DNA of 64,000 nt, taken from positions 811,501-875,500 of the forward strand of contig NC_007722.1 in assembly GCF_000013005.1 (NCBI RefSeq). The letters are read 5' to 3'. The position numbers and the translations under genes were made by a program. Shown piece by piece: positions 45,535 through 55,309 of the stretch (position 1 is the first letter of the stretch; each line of letters starts with the position of its first letter). The stretch is from Erythrobacter litoralis HTCC2594. Its GTDB lineage: Bacteria > Pseudomonadota > Alphaproteobacteria > Sphingomonadales > Sphingomonadaceae. The notes under the pieces were generated by a model. It was not told the origin of the DNA. It worked only from the letters and a program-made list of their open reading frames with translations, and made no database searches.

Positions 45535-45650
45535 ACCGAATAGATTTTTTTATCTACGTGTTTTCAGTATCTTGCAAGAGAAAGCCAAGCGCACCGATAG
45601 AGGTGCGCCTGGCCTTCTTCTAAGAGAGAATATGTTTGGTTCTGCTCCGT

Positions 45651-45842
45651 TTACGCGGTCAGCCGATCGCTGCTCGCGTGATCGGAAGCCCAGCTTCGCA
45701 TCTGGTCCTTGAGCGCCAGCTTGAGCTTCTTCAGGCGGGCAATCAGAACTTCGTTAGGCCGGGGCCGTTTGCTTTCCAGCTGGATTTCGTTCTCGAGCCG
45801 CGCATGTTCGCGTGAAAGATAGTCCAGATACCTGTCGGTCAT
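45651..45842 (-). CDS. YdcH-like small protein (DUF465)
   Basis: The 63-aa basic helical protein starts at 45842 after GAGGAGGAG. It fits the DUF465/YdcH pattern (REHARLENEIQLESKRPRP, ARLKKLKLALKDQM). Its function is unknown. It lies between the hsp20 and groESL units. Confidence 0.72.
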   Translation of the reverse strand: MTDRYLDYLSREHARLENEIQLESKRPRPNEVLIARLKKLKLALKDQMRSWASDHASSDRLTA

Positions 45843-45956
45843 TATCTCCTCCTCTCTCATTCGACCGATTTTTCTGACATCGCCATTTTCGGAGACTGCC
45901 TTGCACAAGAGGGCGTGTGGAGACGCCAGGCAGCACTGCCGCCAGCCGTGCGTGGA

Positions 45957-45995
45957 GGTTGGGAGAGCGCAGCTTAATTCCGCGCTCTCCTAACC
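45957..45995 (-). terminator. Hairpin directly after groEL
   Basis: A stem of about 14 bp (GGTTAGGAGAGCGC pairing with GCGCTCTCCCAACC, one mismatch) starts 4 bp after the groEL stop. A T-run is lacking, so it may be a factor-assisted terminator or 3' stabiliser. Confidence 0.5.
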
Positions 45996-45998
45996 TTG

Positions 45999-47633
<1,635 letters not shown>

Positions 47634-47675
47634 CTATGCTTCTTTCGGTTGAACAGAAGTCTCAACGTATCGTGC

Positions 47676-47990
47676 TTACGCCGCCTTCTTGAGCTCAGCG
47701 GTGGTTTCGATGATGCCGAGGATGTCGCTCTCCTTCATGATGAGCAGGTCCTCGCCATCGATCCGCACTTCGGTGCCGGACCACTTGCCGAAGAGGATGC
47801 GGTCGCCCGCCTTGACGGCGAGTTCCACCAGCTTCCCGGCATCGTCACGCGCACCCGGGCCGACGGCGACGACTTCGCCTTCCATCGGCTTTTCCTTGGC
47901 GGTGTCAGGGATGATAATGCCGCCGGTCGTCTTTTCTTCGGCCTCGATACGGCGAACCAGCACGCGATCGTGCAAAGGTCGAAAATGCAT
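47676..47990 (-). CDS. groES: Co-chaperonin GroES
   Basis: The 104-aa protein has the GroES mobile loop ([23 protein letters not shown]) and dome strand ([22 protein letters not shown]), slightly longer than usual. It is first in the groESL operon; groEL follows after 57 bp. A CIRCE operator lies 117 bp upstream. Confidence 0.96.
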   Translation of the reverse strand: MHFRPLHDRVLVRRIEAEEKTTGGIIIPDTAKEKPMEGEVVAVGPGARDDAGKLVELAVKAGDRILFGKWSGTEVRIDGEDLLIMKESDILGIIETTAELKKAA

Positions 47991-48106
47991 GCATAACCTC
48001 CATTACAAAGCGAAATGACTTACAGCGCCTCCCCCGGATGATCGGCAGGAGGCACTTCGCGATCTAGTTTTGCTGGAAACGGCTTCAAGAGGTCCAATTC
48101 AAATTT

Positions 48107-48133
48107 TTGGCACTCGCCGATTGCGACTGCCAA
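48107..48133. promoter_or_regulatory. CIRCE operator (HrcA site)
   Basis: TTGGCACTC-N9-GACTGCCAA is a near-perfect inverted repeat matching the CIRCE consensus TTAGCACTC-N9-GAGTGCTAA, 117 bp upstream of groES and 120 bp before the divergent plus-strand gene. HrcA binding would repress groESL at normal temperature. Confidence 0.75.
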
Positions 48134-48252
48134 CGGGCGCTTTCCGTAGGCCATATCAGGGTCTTGACGGTCTCAAATTGACTCACAAAATACGCCGAGC
48201 GGAGCAATCCGCAGTGAGAGACCAGCGGCAAGGCAGAAAGGAGGATTTTCCC

Positions 48253-48486
48253 ATGTCGCAACCATTCGCACGATATTTGCATCCATTCGATGTAGCGCAT
48301 CATCCCGCGATTGAGCCCGAAGTGAAGCGAGCCATTCTGGCTTCCTGGGCATCCGATCGGCATGCCGTCGAAAACCAGCCGGCGATGCGCCAGCCCCCCG
48401 ATCTCGAGGGCCCGGCTTCCGTTGACGATGTATTCGCGGCGCTGCGCTCGCTCGACGGCCCGGACAGCCAGCCCACACTTCAATGA
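48253..48486 (+). CDS. Small conserved protein of the stress cluster
   Basis: This 77-aa protein (FARYLHPFDVAHHPAIEPEVKRAILASWASDRHAVE) starts after AAAGGAGG. Its type is often seen next to alphaproteobacterial heat-shock genes, with unknown function (from memory). Its stop overlaps the next ATG (ATGA), and it is divergent from groES across the CIRCE element. Confidence 0.75.
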   Translation: MSQPFARYLHPFDVAHHPAIEPEVKRAILASWASDRHAVENQPAMRQPPDLEGPASVDDVFAALRSLDGPDSQPTLQ

Positions 48487-48752
48487 CCGACCGCGCTTTG
48501 CTGGTTCAGCTGGAAGGGTACGGGCTGACAACGGCTGAGATCTGCTATTTCATGCCGGATCACCCTTCGCTCCTGCAGATCTATGCTTGGCAGGAATACG
48601 ATGCAGCACCGGATTTCCCGGTGCTGTTCGATTTCCTCGCGCATTGGCGGCGAGAGATCGAGGCGGAGATCAGGTCAGTCCGTATCGCACACGAAAAGAT
48701 GATCCGGCCAGCGAGCTGGCGTTCGGCGGATGGCGTGATCTCGTGGGACTAG
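48483..48752 (+). CDS. usg: Usg-like protein
   Basis: The 89-aa protein matches the Usg family: LVQLEGYGLTTAEICYFMPDHPSLLQIYAWQEYDAAPDFP followed by FLAHWRREIEAEIRSVRIAHEKMIRPASWR. Its function is unknown; Usg was first noted near trp genes in other alphaproteobacteria. It is translationally coupled to the preceding small gene. Confidence 0.85.
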   Translation: MTDRALLVQLEGYGLTTAEICYFMPDHPSLLQIYAWQEYDAAPDFPVLFDFLAHWRREIEAEIRSVRIAHEKMIRPASWRSADGVISWD

Positions 48753-49137
48753 CAGAGCCGTGTGATTGAGCTTGCTAACCCGGACGCTTGCCAATGGAAG
48801 CAAACTGCTGACTGGTAAAATTTGAAAACCTTCGGCCAATTGATAGGCAGCTTTTCGAGTTTCCCCACTGAAAGCTGCAGTCGCTTTTCGACCCCTAAAC
48901 TGACTTTCGGATGGGCTGAGAAGAATGTCCGCTTCCCACCCAGTTCGCGACAGCTTCACCGAGCTAGTCATTTGCCAAGAGCGGACGGACGGCTAACGGC
49001 CCGATTCCTCCCGTTTGACTGTTGTGCTCGGAGCAAAGGGCACGGTTTGAGTTGCCTAGCATGCTGATCCTGCGTTAGTCGGAATGGTTTGCTAGCGCCA
49101 ACACGTCGGTCTATGACGAAGCGTTTATAGGGAGGTC
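48753..49137. other. Gene-free region with a dispersed repeat
   Basis: About 385 bp without a convincing gene. It contains a 78-bp sequence (48922-48999, starting AGAATGTCCGCTT) that is about 70 percent like 50684-50761. GC drops visibly from here into the kinase genes. Confidence 0.55.
48922..48999 (+). repeat. 78-bp dispersed repeat, copy 1
   Basis: It shares TCCGCTT.CCACCCA, TCACCGAG.TAG and a final GCTAACG with 50684-50761. The two copies flank the first kinase gene. Confidence 0.6.
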
Positions 49138-50613
49138 GTGTTGAATCGTATCGATCCCAGCATTGTCGCGCAGACGCCCACGATCGGAAATGCTCTTTCG
49201 ATCCTGGCAGGTACATCAAACGTGGTCGGAGAGGCATACTTCCCCGTAATGGTCGAAGGATTAGCGAAAGCCCTCGATGTCAGGTGGGCTTTTGTTTGTC
49301 GGTTTGACCCCGCAAATCCACATGAAGCCACTACCATAGCCTTTTGGGACCACGGTCCCGCCGACAATTTCGTATACGGCCTACGCAACACACCATGTGC
49401 TGATGTCGCCGCACAAGGTGTATGTTGCTATGCAGACGATATTACGAGACTCTACCCATTTGACGAAATGCTCGTCGAAATTGGCGCAAAAAGTTACGCA
49501 GGCACTGCCCTAAGATCTCTTGATGGACGCGTTTTGGGTTTGGTTGCCGTAATGGACGAAAAGCCATTCCCGGAACCACAAACAGTAACGGAAGTCGTCG
49601 AGCTTTTTTCTGCTAGGGCAGCAGCTGAACTCGAACGCCTCGCCACAACATCATTGAATGAGCGGCTGGGCAAGATTGTCGAAGCGTCCGTTAGCGAGGC
49701 TTACGTCTTCGGCAATCGAACATTCCAGTTCGAGCTTGTGAACCGGGGTGCTCGGGAAAATCTGGGTTTCACGATGGAGGAACTTCGCGATCTTGCGCCA
49801 TGGGACCTCAAGCCCGAATATACGGAGGATGAGTTTCGCTCGTACGTTAAACCACTGCTCAACGGTGAGGTCGAAATTCTCCAGTTTACGACGGTTCACA
49901 TGAGGAAAGACGGATCGACTTATCCCGTATCCGTACAACTCCAATATTTCCCCGATGAAGGCGAGGTGTTCTTCGCTTCTATAACCGATGAGACCGAACG
50001 GCGCGCGAGGGAAGAGCGAGAAAAGCTAATCCTGAACGAGATGAACCATCGCGCGAAAAACGTGCTCGCGGTCGTTCAAGTTCTCGCTCGACAAACTGCG
50101 AAGCGGAATCCTGAGGACTATGTATCCCAACTTGAGGCCAGAATTGCGGGATTGTCGGCAAGCCACAACGTGCTCGTGCAAAACTCTTGGAAGGACGTGC
50201 CATTCGATGAGCTGATCCGCTCTCAGTTGGGACATTTCGAGCACATGATTGGAGATCGGATTACGGTTTCGGGTCCACCCACGAGGATAAAGGCGACAGC
50301 TGCGCAGGGTTTCGGACTGGCGCTACATGAACTTGCGACGAATGCCGCAAAGTATGGCGCACTTTCGACTGAGAGTGGGAGTGTCGCGATCGCTTGGCGC
50401 GAAATCGATCAAGGCGATGAGCGAAATCTAGAGCTGACTTGGATCGAATCTGGAGGGCCAGAAGTAGTTGCTCCCGAGAGCTCAGGCTTCGGATCGTTCA
50501 TGATCGAAAAGAGCTTGACTTCCCAGTTCGGCTGCAAGGTTAATTTGGATTACGACCCCAAAGGTTTCCGGTGTGAGTTCTTCGCCCCCGCCGAGCGGGT
50601 GCTTTCTGGGTGA
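49138..50613 (+). CDS. GAF-PAS HWE-family histidine kinase
   Basis: The 491-aa protein (GTG start behind GGGAGG) has a GAF domain (about 15-170), a PAS domain (FELVNRGARENLGFTMEELRDL), and an HWE kinase core: MNHRAKNVLAVVQVLARQTA (phospho-His), ALHELATNAAKYGAL, and the WxE in ELTWIESGG. There is no TM, so it senses in the cytosol. HWE kinases often drive the alphaproteobacterial general stress response or light responses. No response regulator gene is adjacent. Confidence 0.9.
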   Translation: MLNRIDPSIVAQTPTIGNALSILAGTSNVVGEAYFPVMVEGLAKALDVRWAFVCRFDPANPHEATTIAFWDHGPADNFVYGLRNTPCADVAAQGVCCYADDITRLYPFDEMLVEIGAKSYAGTALRSLDGRVLGLVAVMDEKPFPEPQTVTEVVELFSARAAAELERLATTSLNERLGKIVEASVSEAYVFGNRTFQFELVNRGARENLGFTMEELRDLAPWDLKPEYTEDEFRSYVKPLLNGEVEILQFTTVHMRKDGSTYPVSVQLQYFPDEGEVFFASITDETERRAREEREKLILNEMNHRAKNVLAVVQVLARQTAKRNPEDYVSQLEARIAGLSASHNVLVQNSWKDVPFDELIRSQLGHFEHMIGDRITVSGPPTRIKATAAQGFGLALHELATNAAKYGALSTESGSVAIAWREIDQGDERNLELTWIESGGPEVVAPESSGFGSFMIEKSLTSQFGCKVNLDYDPKGFRCEFFAPAERVLSG

Positions 50614-50683
50614 TGTAACCTGCGGAGCTGATTGGGTCTGATTAGCATCAGATTCAAAATGCTTCATGGCATTGCGCCAGATA

Positions 50684-50761
50684 AAGAGGTCCGCTTTCCA
50701 CCCATTTGATGACGCTCTCACCGAGATAGCGATGTGCCAGAAGCCGACCAGCCGCTAACGA
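50684..50761 (+). repeat. 78-bp dispersed repeat, copy 2
   Basis: Partner of 48922-48999, located between the two kinase genes. A shorter related piece (TGTCCGCTTACCACCC) is at about 52140. Confidence 0.6.
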
Positions 50762-50821
50762 CCCTAATAGCGGACATCATGCTTAGGTTCACAATGCTGG
50801 GGTTCCTGATACAACGCCCAA

Positions 50822-51919
50822 ATGAAACCAAGCCTTCACCCCGAGGAAGAAAAGCGCCTTCAAGAGCTTCATAGATACGGGATTTTGGACACCGAACGCG
50901 AGAAGGATTTCGATGAACTGGTCGAAATCGCTGCGGATATATGCGAGGTGCCTGTTTCGGTCGTGAACTTCATCGACGCCGGGCGGCAGTGGTTTAAAGC
51001 CGAAGTCGGCCTCGGCGTACGATCTACTCCAATCGAGACTAGTCTATGCGGCCACGTCATCCTTCAAGGTGACTTCGTGGAGATCCCCGATACACTTCAA
51101 GATGAACGGATGGCAGACAACCCCTTGTGTACGTCTGACCCGGGGTTCCGCTTTTACGCAGGAGCGGTTCTCAAAGGGGCGAATGGCCTTCCTCTGGGAA
51201 CCCTCTGCGTTCTTGATCACAAGCCGCGAACTCTGACGGATCGACAGCGGAAGGTCCTTCAAGTGTTATCGAAGCATGTAATGAGCGAACTCAACCTTCG
51301 GCTCTCTTTGGAAGAGGAAAGAGTGCTTCGAAGAGAGGTGGATCATCGAGTGAAGAACTCATTGGCCTCAATCGGTGCAATGCTCTCGATGAAGGCCCGC
51401 AGAACTTCCAATGAGACGTTGAAGATGGAGTTGGACGACGCGAGCACGCGTATTCGATCTCTGTCTTCGCTTCACGCTGAATTGCACGAGTTGGAAGCCG
51501 GAGGTCGTGTCGACTTGGAGTCCCTATTTGATCGAGTCCAAACCGACTTGCGATACCTCATTCCGGACAAAGCTACCCTATCGATTGAGGTTCAATCTAT
51601 CGAAGCTTCGCCGCAATTGGCAAATGCCTTGCTGCTGATTGTCAATGAGTTTGTATCAAATAGCGTCAAGCACGGCCTCAAAGATGGCGAAGGAAACATC
51701 CAGGTGCTCATTGAGGGCGATGACCATTCTTGGGCAATTGTCTGCCGCGACGACGGGGCTGCCACAGCACTGGATGCCGAGCGTGCCATGGCGAAAGCCG
51801 GATTGGGCACCAGAGTCATCCACTCACTCGCGAAAACTCTAAGTGCTGATGCTGTGTGGACCGCGACAGGCAATGGGATGAAGTTGAGCGTATCGTCGAA
51901 GAACACTGAAATACATTGA
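50822..51919 (+). CDS. GAF-domain HisKA_2-type histidine kinase
   Basis: The 365-aa cytosolic kinase has an N-terminal GAF domain (ILDTEREKDFDELVEIAADICEVPVSVVNFID, RFYAGAVLKGANGLPLGTLCVLD) and a HisKA_2/HWE-like core: REVDHRVKNSLASIGAMLSMKAR (phospho-His) and IVNEFVSNSVKHGL, with AGLGTRVIHSLAKTL. Its target is unknown. Low GC and repeat-flanked position mark it as recent cargo. Confidence 0.88.
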   Translation: MKPSLHPEEEKRLQELHRYGILDTEREKDFDELVEIAADICEVPVSVVNFIDAGRQWFKAEVGLGVRSTPIETSLCGHVILQGDFVEIPDTLQDERMADNPLCTSDPGFRFYAGAVLKGANGLPLGTLCVLDHKPRTLTDRQRKVLQVLSKHVMSELNLRLSLEEERVLRREVDHRVKNSLASIGAMLSMKARRTSNETLKMELDDASTRIRSLSSLHAELHELEAGGRVDLESLFDRVQTDLRYLIPDKATLSIEVQSIEASPQLANALLLIVNEFVSNSVKHGLKDGEGNIQVLIEGDDHSWAIVCRDDGAATALDAERAMAKAGLGTRVIHSLAKTLSADAVWTATGNGMKLSVSSKNTEIH

Positions 51920-52199
51920 GGGACCGGATAATCTGGCGAGTGTCGGTAGCGCAAACGGCGAGCGCGGATTGCTCGTGAAAATCTGGAGCCGCAAGGACAA
52001 ACGGCAAGTCGTTTGATGCAGTTATCTCAATCGTGTATTCAGACAGCGCGATGGGCGCGCCTTACTGCGACCCTTGAGGCTTTCGATCTTCGATTAAGCG
52101 CTCATCGCACCTCCTCTGCGATCGATACCCGACGAAGCGATGTCCGCTTACCACCCAGAAGCGGACGCTGGCTAGGTCTAGGCCAGCGTCCAACTCCAG

Positions 52200-52838
52200 T
52201 CAGATTTCAGTCTTCTCAGCAAGGGTAAGAGCGTCTTCTATGTCGACGCCTAGGTATCGGACTGTGTTTTCGATCTTGGAGTGACCGAGCAATATCTGGA
52301 TTGCCCGGATGTTGCCTGTGGCTTTGTAGATTATCGAAGCCTTTGTTCGGCGCAGTGAGTGAGTGCCGTATTCTTCGGGTCGCAAGCCGATAGCCGTAAC
52401 CCACTCATCGACTAGCCGAGCGTATTGTCGTGTGCTGAGATGCCGCGAGTGATCGACACGGCTAGGGAAGACATAGTCCTCGACGTCACCACCTCTGAGC
52501 TCCAGCCAGGCGAAAAGGCTGGCGCGAGCGTCTGCCGCAATCTCAAACTGAACAGGGCGGCCTGTCTTGCGCTGTGTGATTGTCGCCCGTGTCCTTATTT
52601 CTGGACCGCTTACCAGATCGCCGATCTTCAGTTCGACAAGATCACAGCCTCGCAGCTTGCTATCAATCGCCAAATCGAAGAGCGCCCGGTCCCTGATGCG
52701 CTCTTCGCGATCAAGGAAGAACCTGATCGCCCAGATCTGCTTCTGATTGAACGGGCGCTTGGGCCCAATCTTCGCTCCGAAGTTCCAAGGCACTCGATTT
52801 TGGGCAGCAGGGTCAAAGTGTGAGTAAGTCATTTCCAT
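52200..52838 (-). CDS. Short tyrosine recombinase
   Basis: The 212-aa protein is a nearly pure catalytic domain: Arg in SKLRGCDLVELKIGDL, THSLRRTKAS (HxxR), LLGHSKIENTVRYLG with His and the nucleophile Tyr. It lacks the long N-terminal DNA-binding part and resembles short plasmid-type integrases. It faces inward at the right end of the island. Confidence 0.9.
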   Translation of the reverse strand: MEMTYSHFDPAAQNRVPWNFGAKIGPKRPFNQKQIWAIRFFLDREERIRDRALFDLAIDSKLRGCDLVELKIGDLVSGPEIRTRATITQRKTGRPVQFEIAADARASLFAWLELRGGDVEDYVFPSRVDHSRHLSTRQYARLVDEWVTAIGLRPEEYGTHSLRRTKASIIYKATGNIRAIQILLGHSKIENTVRYLGVDIEDALTLAEKTEI

Positions 52839-52862
52839 TCTCCTTGGCCGGAATGGCCGCAG

Positions 52863-52920
52863 GGAATGTCCGCTTTCGGGAACTAAGATCTCGGATCGCT
52901 ACGTCCTAGATTGGGGCGCA
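52863..52920 (+). repeat. 58-bp repeat copy B (right edge of cargo island)
   Basis: Partner of 28371-28428. It is followed 27 bp later by the point where duplicated backbone sequence resumes. Confidence 0.7.
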
Positions 52921-52947
52921 AAGTCGACGCTAGCCGAGCCAGAATTG

Positions 52948-53100
52948 GACCGGGGCAAGCGCTTTGCCCTGTGGTCGCTCCAGCACATGTTCGGGTACGC
53001 CCCCGACCTCGACGTGGCGTTCGAGAACGAGGAAAACCGGGAAGCAGCCTGCAACTCGATGGATCTCCTGGCGGCATCGGCAGGCGATGGGGTAAGCTGA
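52948..53100 (+). pseudogene. Truncated 3' part of the 99-aa element gene
   Basis: The segment reads DRGKRFALWSLQHMFGYAPDLDVAFENEE onward, matching the C-terminal half of the protein at 31084-31383. It has no start or N-terminal half, and a one-base insertion at its end moves the stop three codons. It marks the left edge of the second backbone copy. Confidence 0.85.
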
Positions 53101-53180
53101 TTTCAGCGGGGTCTTGGCACCTTCAGACCCACACCCGATACCCATCCGGCATTTGTCGCGAACATTCCATAAAGCAGGTC

Positions 53181-53381
53181 AGCTGAGGACAGCAACCCGT
53201 TCCTTTGACGGCCGTGTGGTCGCGCTTCGCACGCCTGCCCGCACCACCCGTCAGGAACAGGTTTCCCTTGGCCACCAGACAGGTCTGTGGGCCTGCGGTG
53301 CAGTCCTCCCATGCCCTGCTTCTTCTGGATGTTCGCAAGCCGGAGATGGTCTCCGGTTTGAGGAACTGAAGGATACAGCTC
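53181..53381 (+). promoter_or_regulatory. Conserved structured leader of ssb, copy 2
   Basis: Closely similar to 31475-31657, including the TTCG hairpin (about 53219) and the CCGGAGA-TGG-TCTCCGG hairpin before the SD (TGAAGGA). The ssb coding parts are not much more alike than these leaders. Confidence 0.6.
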
Positions 53382-53780
53382 ATGACCAATATCGCCATCA
53401 TCACCGGCCGCCTCGCCCGCGATCCGGAAGCCCGTACGACCCAGGGCGGCACCAGTGTTACCGGGATCACCGTCGTCACCGATCGCCCGCTGCGCGACAA
53501 GGACGGTCAGACCTACAAGGACAAGAACGGCTACACCGCCAAGGAAAGCGAGTTCCACCGGGTGACCTGCTTCAACGGCCTCGCTAAGACCGTCGGCCAG
53601 TACTGCTCCAAGGGCCAGCTGGTCAGCGTCCAGGGCCGCATCCACTACACCCAGTGGGAGGATAAGGACGGGGTCACGCGCTACGGTACCGAGATCCTCG
53701 CCGACAAGATCGACTTTCTCTCCCGCGGCAGTGGTTCGAGCGACGACAACGACAATACCGACGCTCCCGAGATCGACTGA
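53382..53780 (+). CDS. ssb: Single-stranded DNA-binding protein, copy 2
   Basis: The 132-aa OB-fold SSB is a close paralogue of the first: residues 45-115 are nearly identical, and differences cluster in residues 7-45 and the acidic tail (SSDDNDNTDAPEID). It may serve the conjugation genes to its right. A perfect 14-bp terminator follows. Confidence 0.93.
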   Translation: MTNIAIITGRLARDPEARTTQGGTSVTGITVVTDRPLRDKDGQTYKDKNGYTAKESEFHRVTCFNGLAKTVGQYCSKGQLVSVQGRIHYTQWEDKDGVTRYGTEILADKIDFLSRGSGSSDDNDNTDAPEID

Positions 53781-53805
53781 CATATTCCATCATCGATGCC
53801 CATCA

Positions 53806-53840
53806 GAGGGGCGCTGTCCAGACCGGACAGCGCCCCTCTT
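53806..53840 (+). terminator. Rho-independent terminator after ssb copy 2
   Basis: A perfect 14-bp stem (GAGGGGCGCTGTCC/GGACAGCGCCCCTC, 5-nt loop) is followed by TTCTGTTG. Confidence 0.8.
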
Positions 53841-53859
53841 CTGTTGCTCTATCAGACCT

Positions 53860-54088
53860 AAAGGGGAGGGGCCTGGCTCACGGTTGTCCCATTATGATGG
53901 GCGTGCAACCGGCGCATCAAGGACGGCAGGGTCCCACCATTTTGCCTCCCCTTCGCTCCGCTGCGGTCCGACAAAATCGTAACCCCTACCGCCGCTTCGC
54001 GGTCGCCCTTCAGGACGATCCCTGACCCGCCGGCCGCACGCCCATCCGTCCTGCTCCTGCCGTCAACGGCAGACATCAGGAGGAAATT
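53860..54088 (+). promoter_or_regulatory. Conserved leader of the 73-aa gene, copy 2
   Basis: Similar to the leader of copy 1: the ATTTTG...CAAAAT inverted repeat (53939-53978), CCGC-TTCG-CGG hairpin and ACATCAGGAGG SD are all kept. Confidence 0.55.
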
Positions 54089-54310
54089 ATGGCTACGCAA
54101 TTTCAACGCACTTCGACTTCGGATCGCTACTTTGCCGCACTGGCTGTGGCAGAGGGGCGGGCGCTGCACAGCTTCTTCGATCAGCACATTATCGAGGACA
54201 AGCGCCTTGGATATTTTGCCCTGGATGAGGGCGATTACAATGTACTTCCGGCGCACCTTGCAGCGCGCGTGGTGCACACCATCCACGGGGCGATGTCAGA
54301 CGAGTTCTGA
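54089..54310 (+). CDS. 73-aa conserved element protein, copy 2
   Basis: Paralogue of 32728-32949: residues from ALHSFFDQH on are nearly the same, with a diverged N-terminus (ATQFQRTSTSDRYF). The function is unknown. It has the same SD context and terminator. Confidence 0.8.
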   Translation: MATQFQRTSTSDRYFAALAVAEGRALHSFFDQHIIEDKRLGYFALDEGDYNVLPAHLAARVVHTIHGAMSDEF

Positions 54311-54320
54311 CCGCATGAGC

Positions 54321-54355
54321 AGGGCAGGGACCGGCAACGGTTCCTGTCCTATTCT
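54321..54355 (+). terminator. Terminator-like hairpin after the 73-aa gene, copy 2
   Basis: A stem (GGCAGGGACCG with CGGTTCCTGTCC) is followed by ATTCTC. The T-run is weaker than in copy 1. Confidence 0.5.
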
Positions 54356-54979
54356 CATGTTCACAGGGGTGAAGGATGGCGATGGCGCAGTGCGAAAGTT
54401 GGACGCATAATCGGTCGCCCCTGGATTCGATAAAGATCAAACATTCTGGCATGTCGGTCCATTGCGCCGGACAATACATCTTGCTCCTTTGCCGTCATAT
54501 CCAAGCAGGCCAGAACATTGGCCACTGATGTTGGCTATTTGGTCCCCATTTCGGAACATTTGAGGAAAATTCTCGTCCGAATATCTCGGTTCTGAACAAA
54601 AAGTTCCGCCGCTAAAGGCGACGCTGCGCTACGCTTCCGTTTTGAAACGAAAGCATTTTCTCCAATAATCTGGCCCGGTAAGCAACTGGTCACTGATCCG
54701 CAATTGAGAATGGGCTTGACCCAGCACACCGTACGCAGCGGGTGCTGCGATGGAAGGCGCGGAATTGTTTCGCGAATTCACCAAATTTCGCCGATACCAT
54801 CTTCTGTGCCGGATGCGGTCCACTTGCTTTCTCGTCCGTGCCGAGTCGGCACAGATCCGTTTAATCTGCTGAAAAGCGATGTGAATTTTCCGTTTTCCTA
54901 CACCCCCGGCGGCGGCCTAGAGTGGCACTTGCCTTTCGAAGGGTGAGCCAGGTTCTTTGAACACAAGGAACTTGGAAAA
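54356..54979. other. Gene-free region upstream of conjugation genes (possible oriT zone)
   Basis: More than 600 bp without a gene and with lower GC, just before the accessory, coupling and relaxase genes. MobF oriTs usually lie here. It contains the second GCACACCGTACGCAG repeat (54724-54738). I cannot pin a nic site. Confidence 0.5.
54724..54738 (+). repeat. 15-bp direct repeat, right copy (candidate recombination site)
   Basis: Exact match to 33373-33387; a related AATTG-rich stretch precedes both. See the left copy. Confidence 0.55.
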
Positions 54980-55309
54980 ATGCAAAGACACCACCGGTTC
55001 GTGACCTATGTCACGCCCCTGATCGCCGAATGGATCAGGAAACAAGCAGACGAGCGCAGGGTCAGCGCGAGTATCGTTGTTTGCGATTGCATCTTCGATG
55101 CCTGGCAGCGCGCGACCGAAGCTGACCTGAGGACTCCGGCGACCGATCCGGGGCGCCAGAACATCTTCATCACAGTGGCGCTCGATGCGCTGCTTACGCA
55201 TCATCCCGATAGCACTTTGCGCGACAGAACGGTCGCTGCCTACCAGCGCCGGCTGGAGCGCCTTGGCATCGTTGCACCCCGACCCATGGGAGGCGAGGAT
55301 GAAGCATAA
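54980..55309 (+). CDS. Small conjugation accessory protein (unrecognised)
   Basis: The 109-aa protein begins MQRHHRFVTYVTPLIAEWIRKQADERRVSASIVV, an early segment compatible with a ribbon-helix-helix or small helical DNA-binding protein. It lies just upstream of and overlaps traD by 11 nt. In MobF systems the gene here is often the TrwA-like oriT accessory, so that role is inferred from position. Confidence 0.7.
   Translation: MQRHHRFVTYVTPLIAEWIRKQADERRVSASIVVCDCIFDAWQRATEADLRTPATDPGRQNIFITVALDALLTHHPDSTLRDRTVAAYQRRLERLGIVAPRPMGGEDEA

Noticed and set aside
54356..54979. A precise oriT/nic site
   Set aside because: Position is suitable but no known MobF nic sequence could be matched with confidence.
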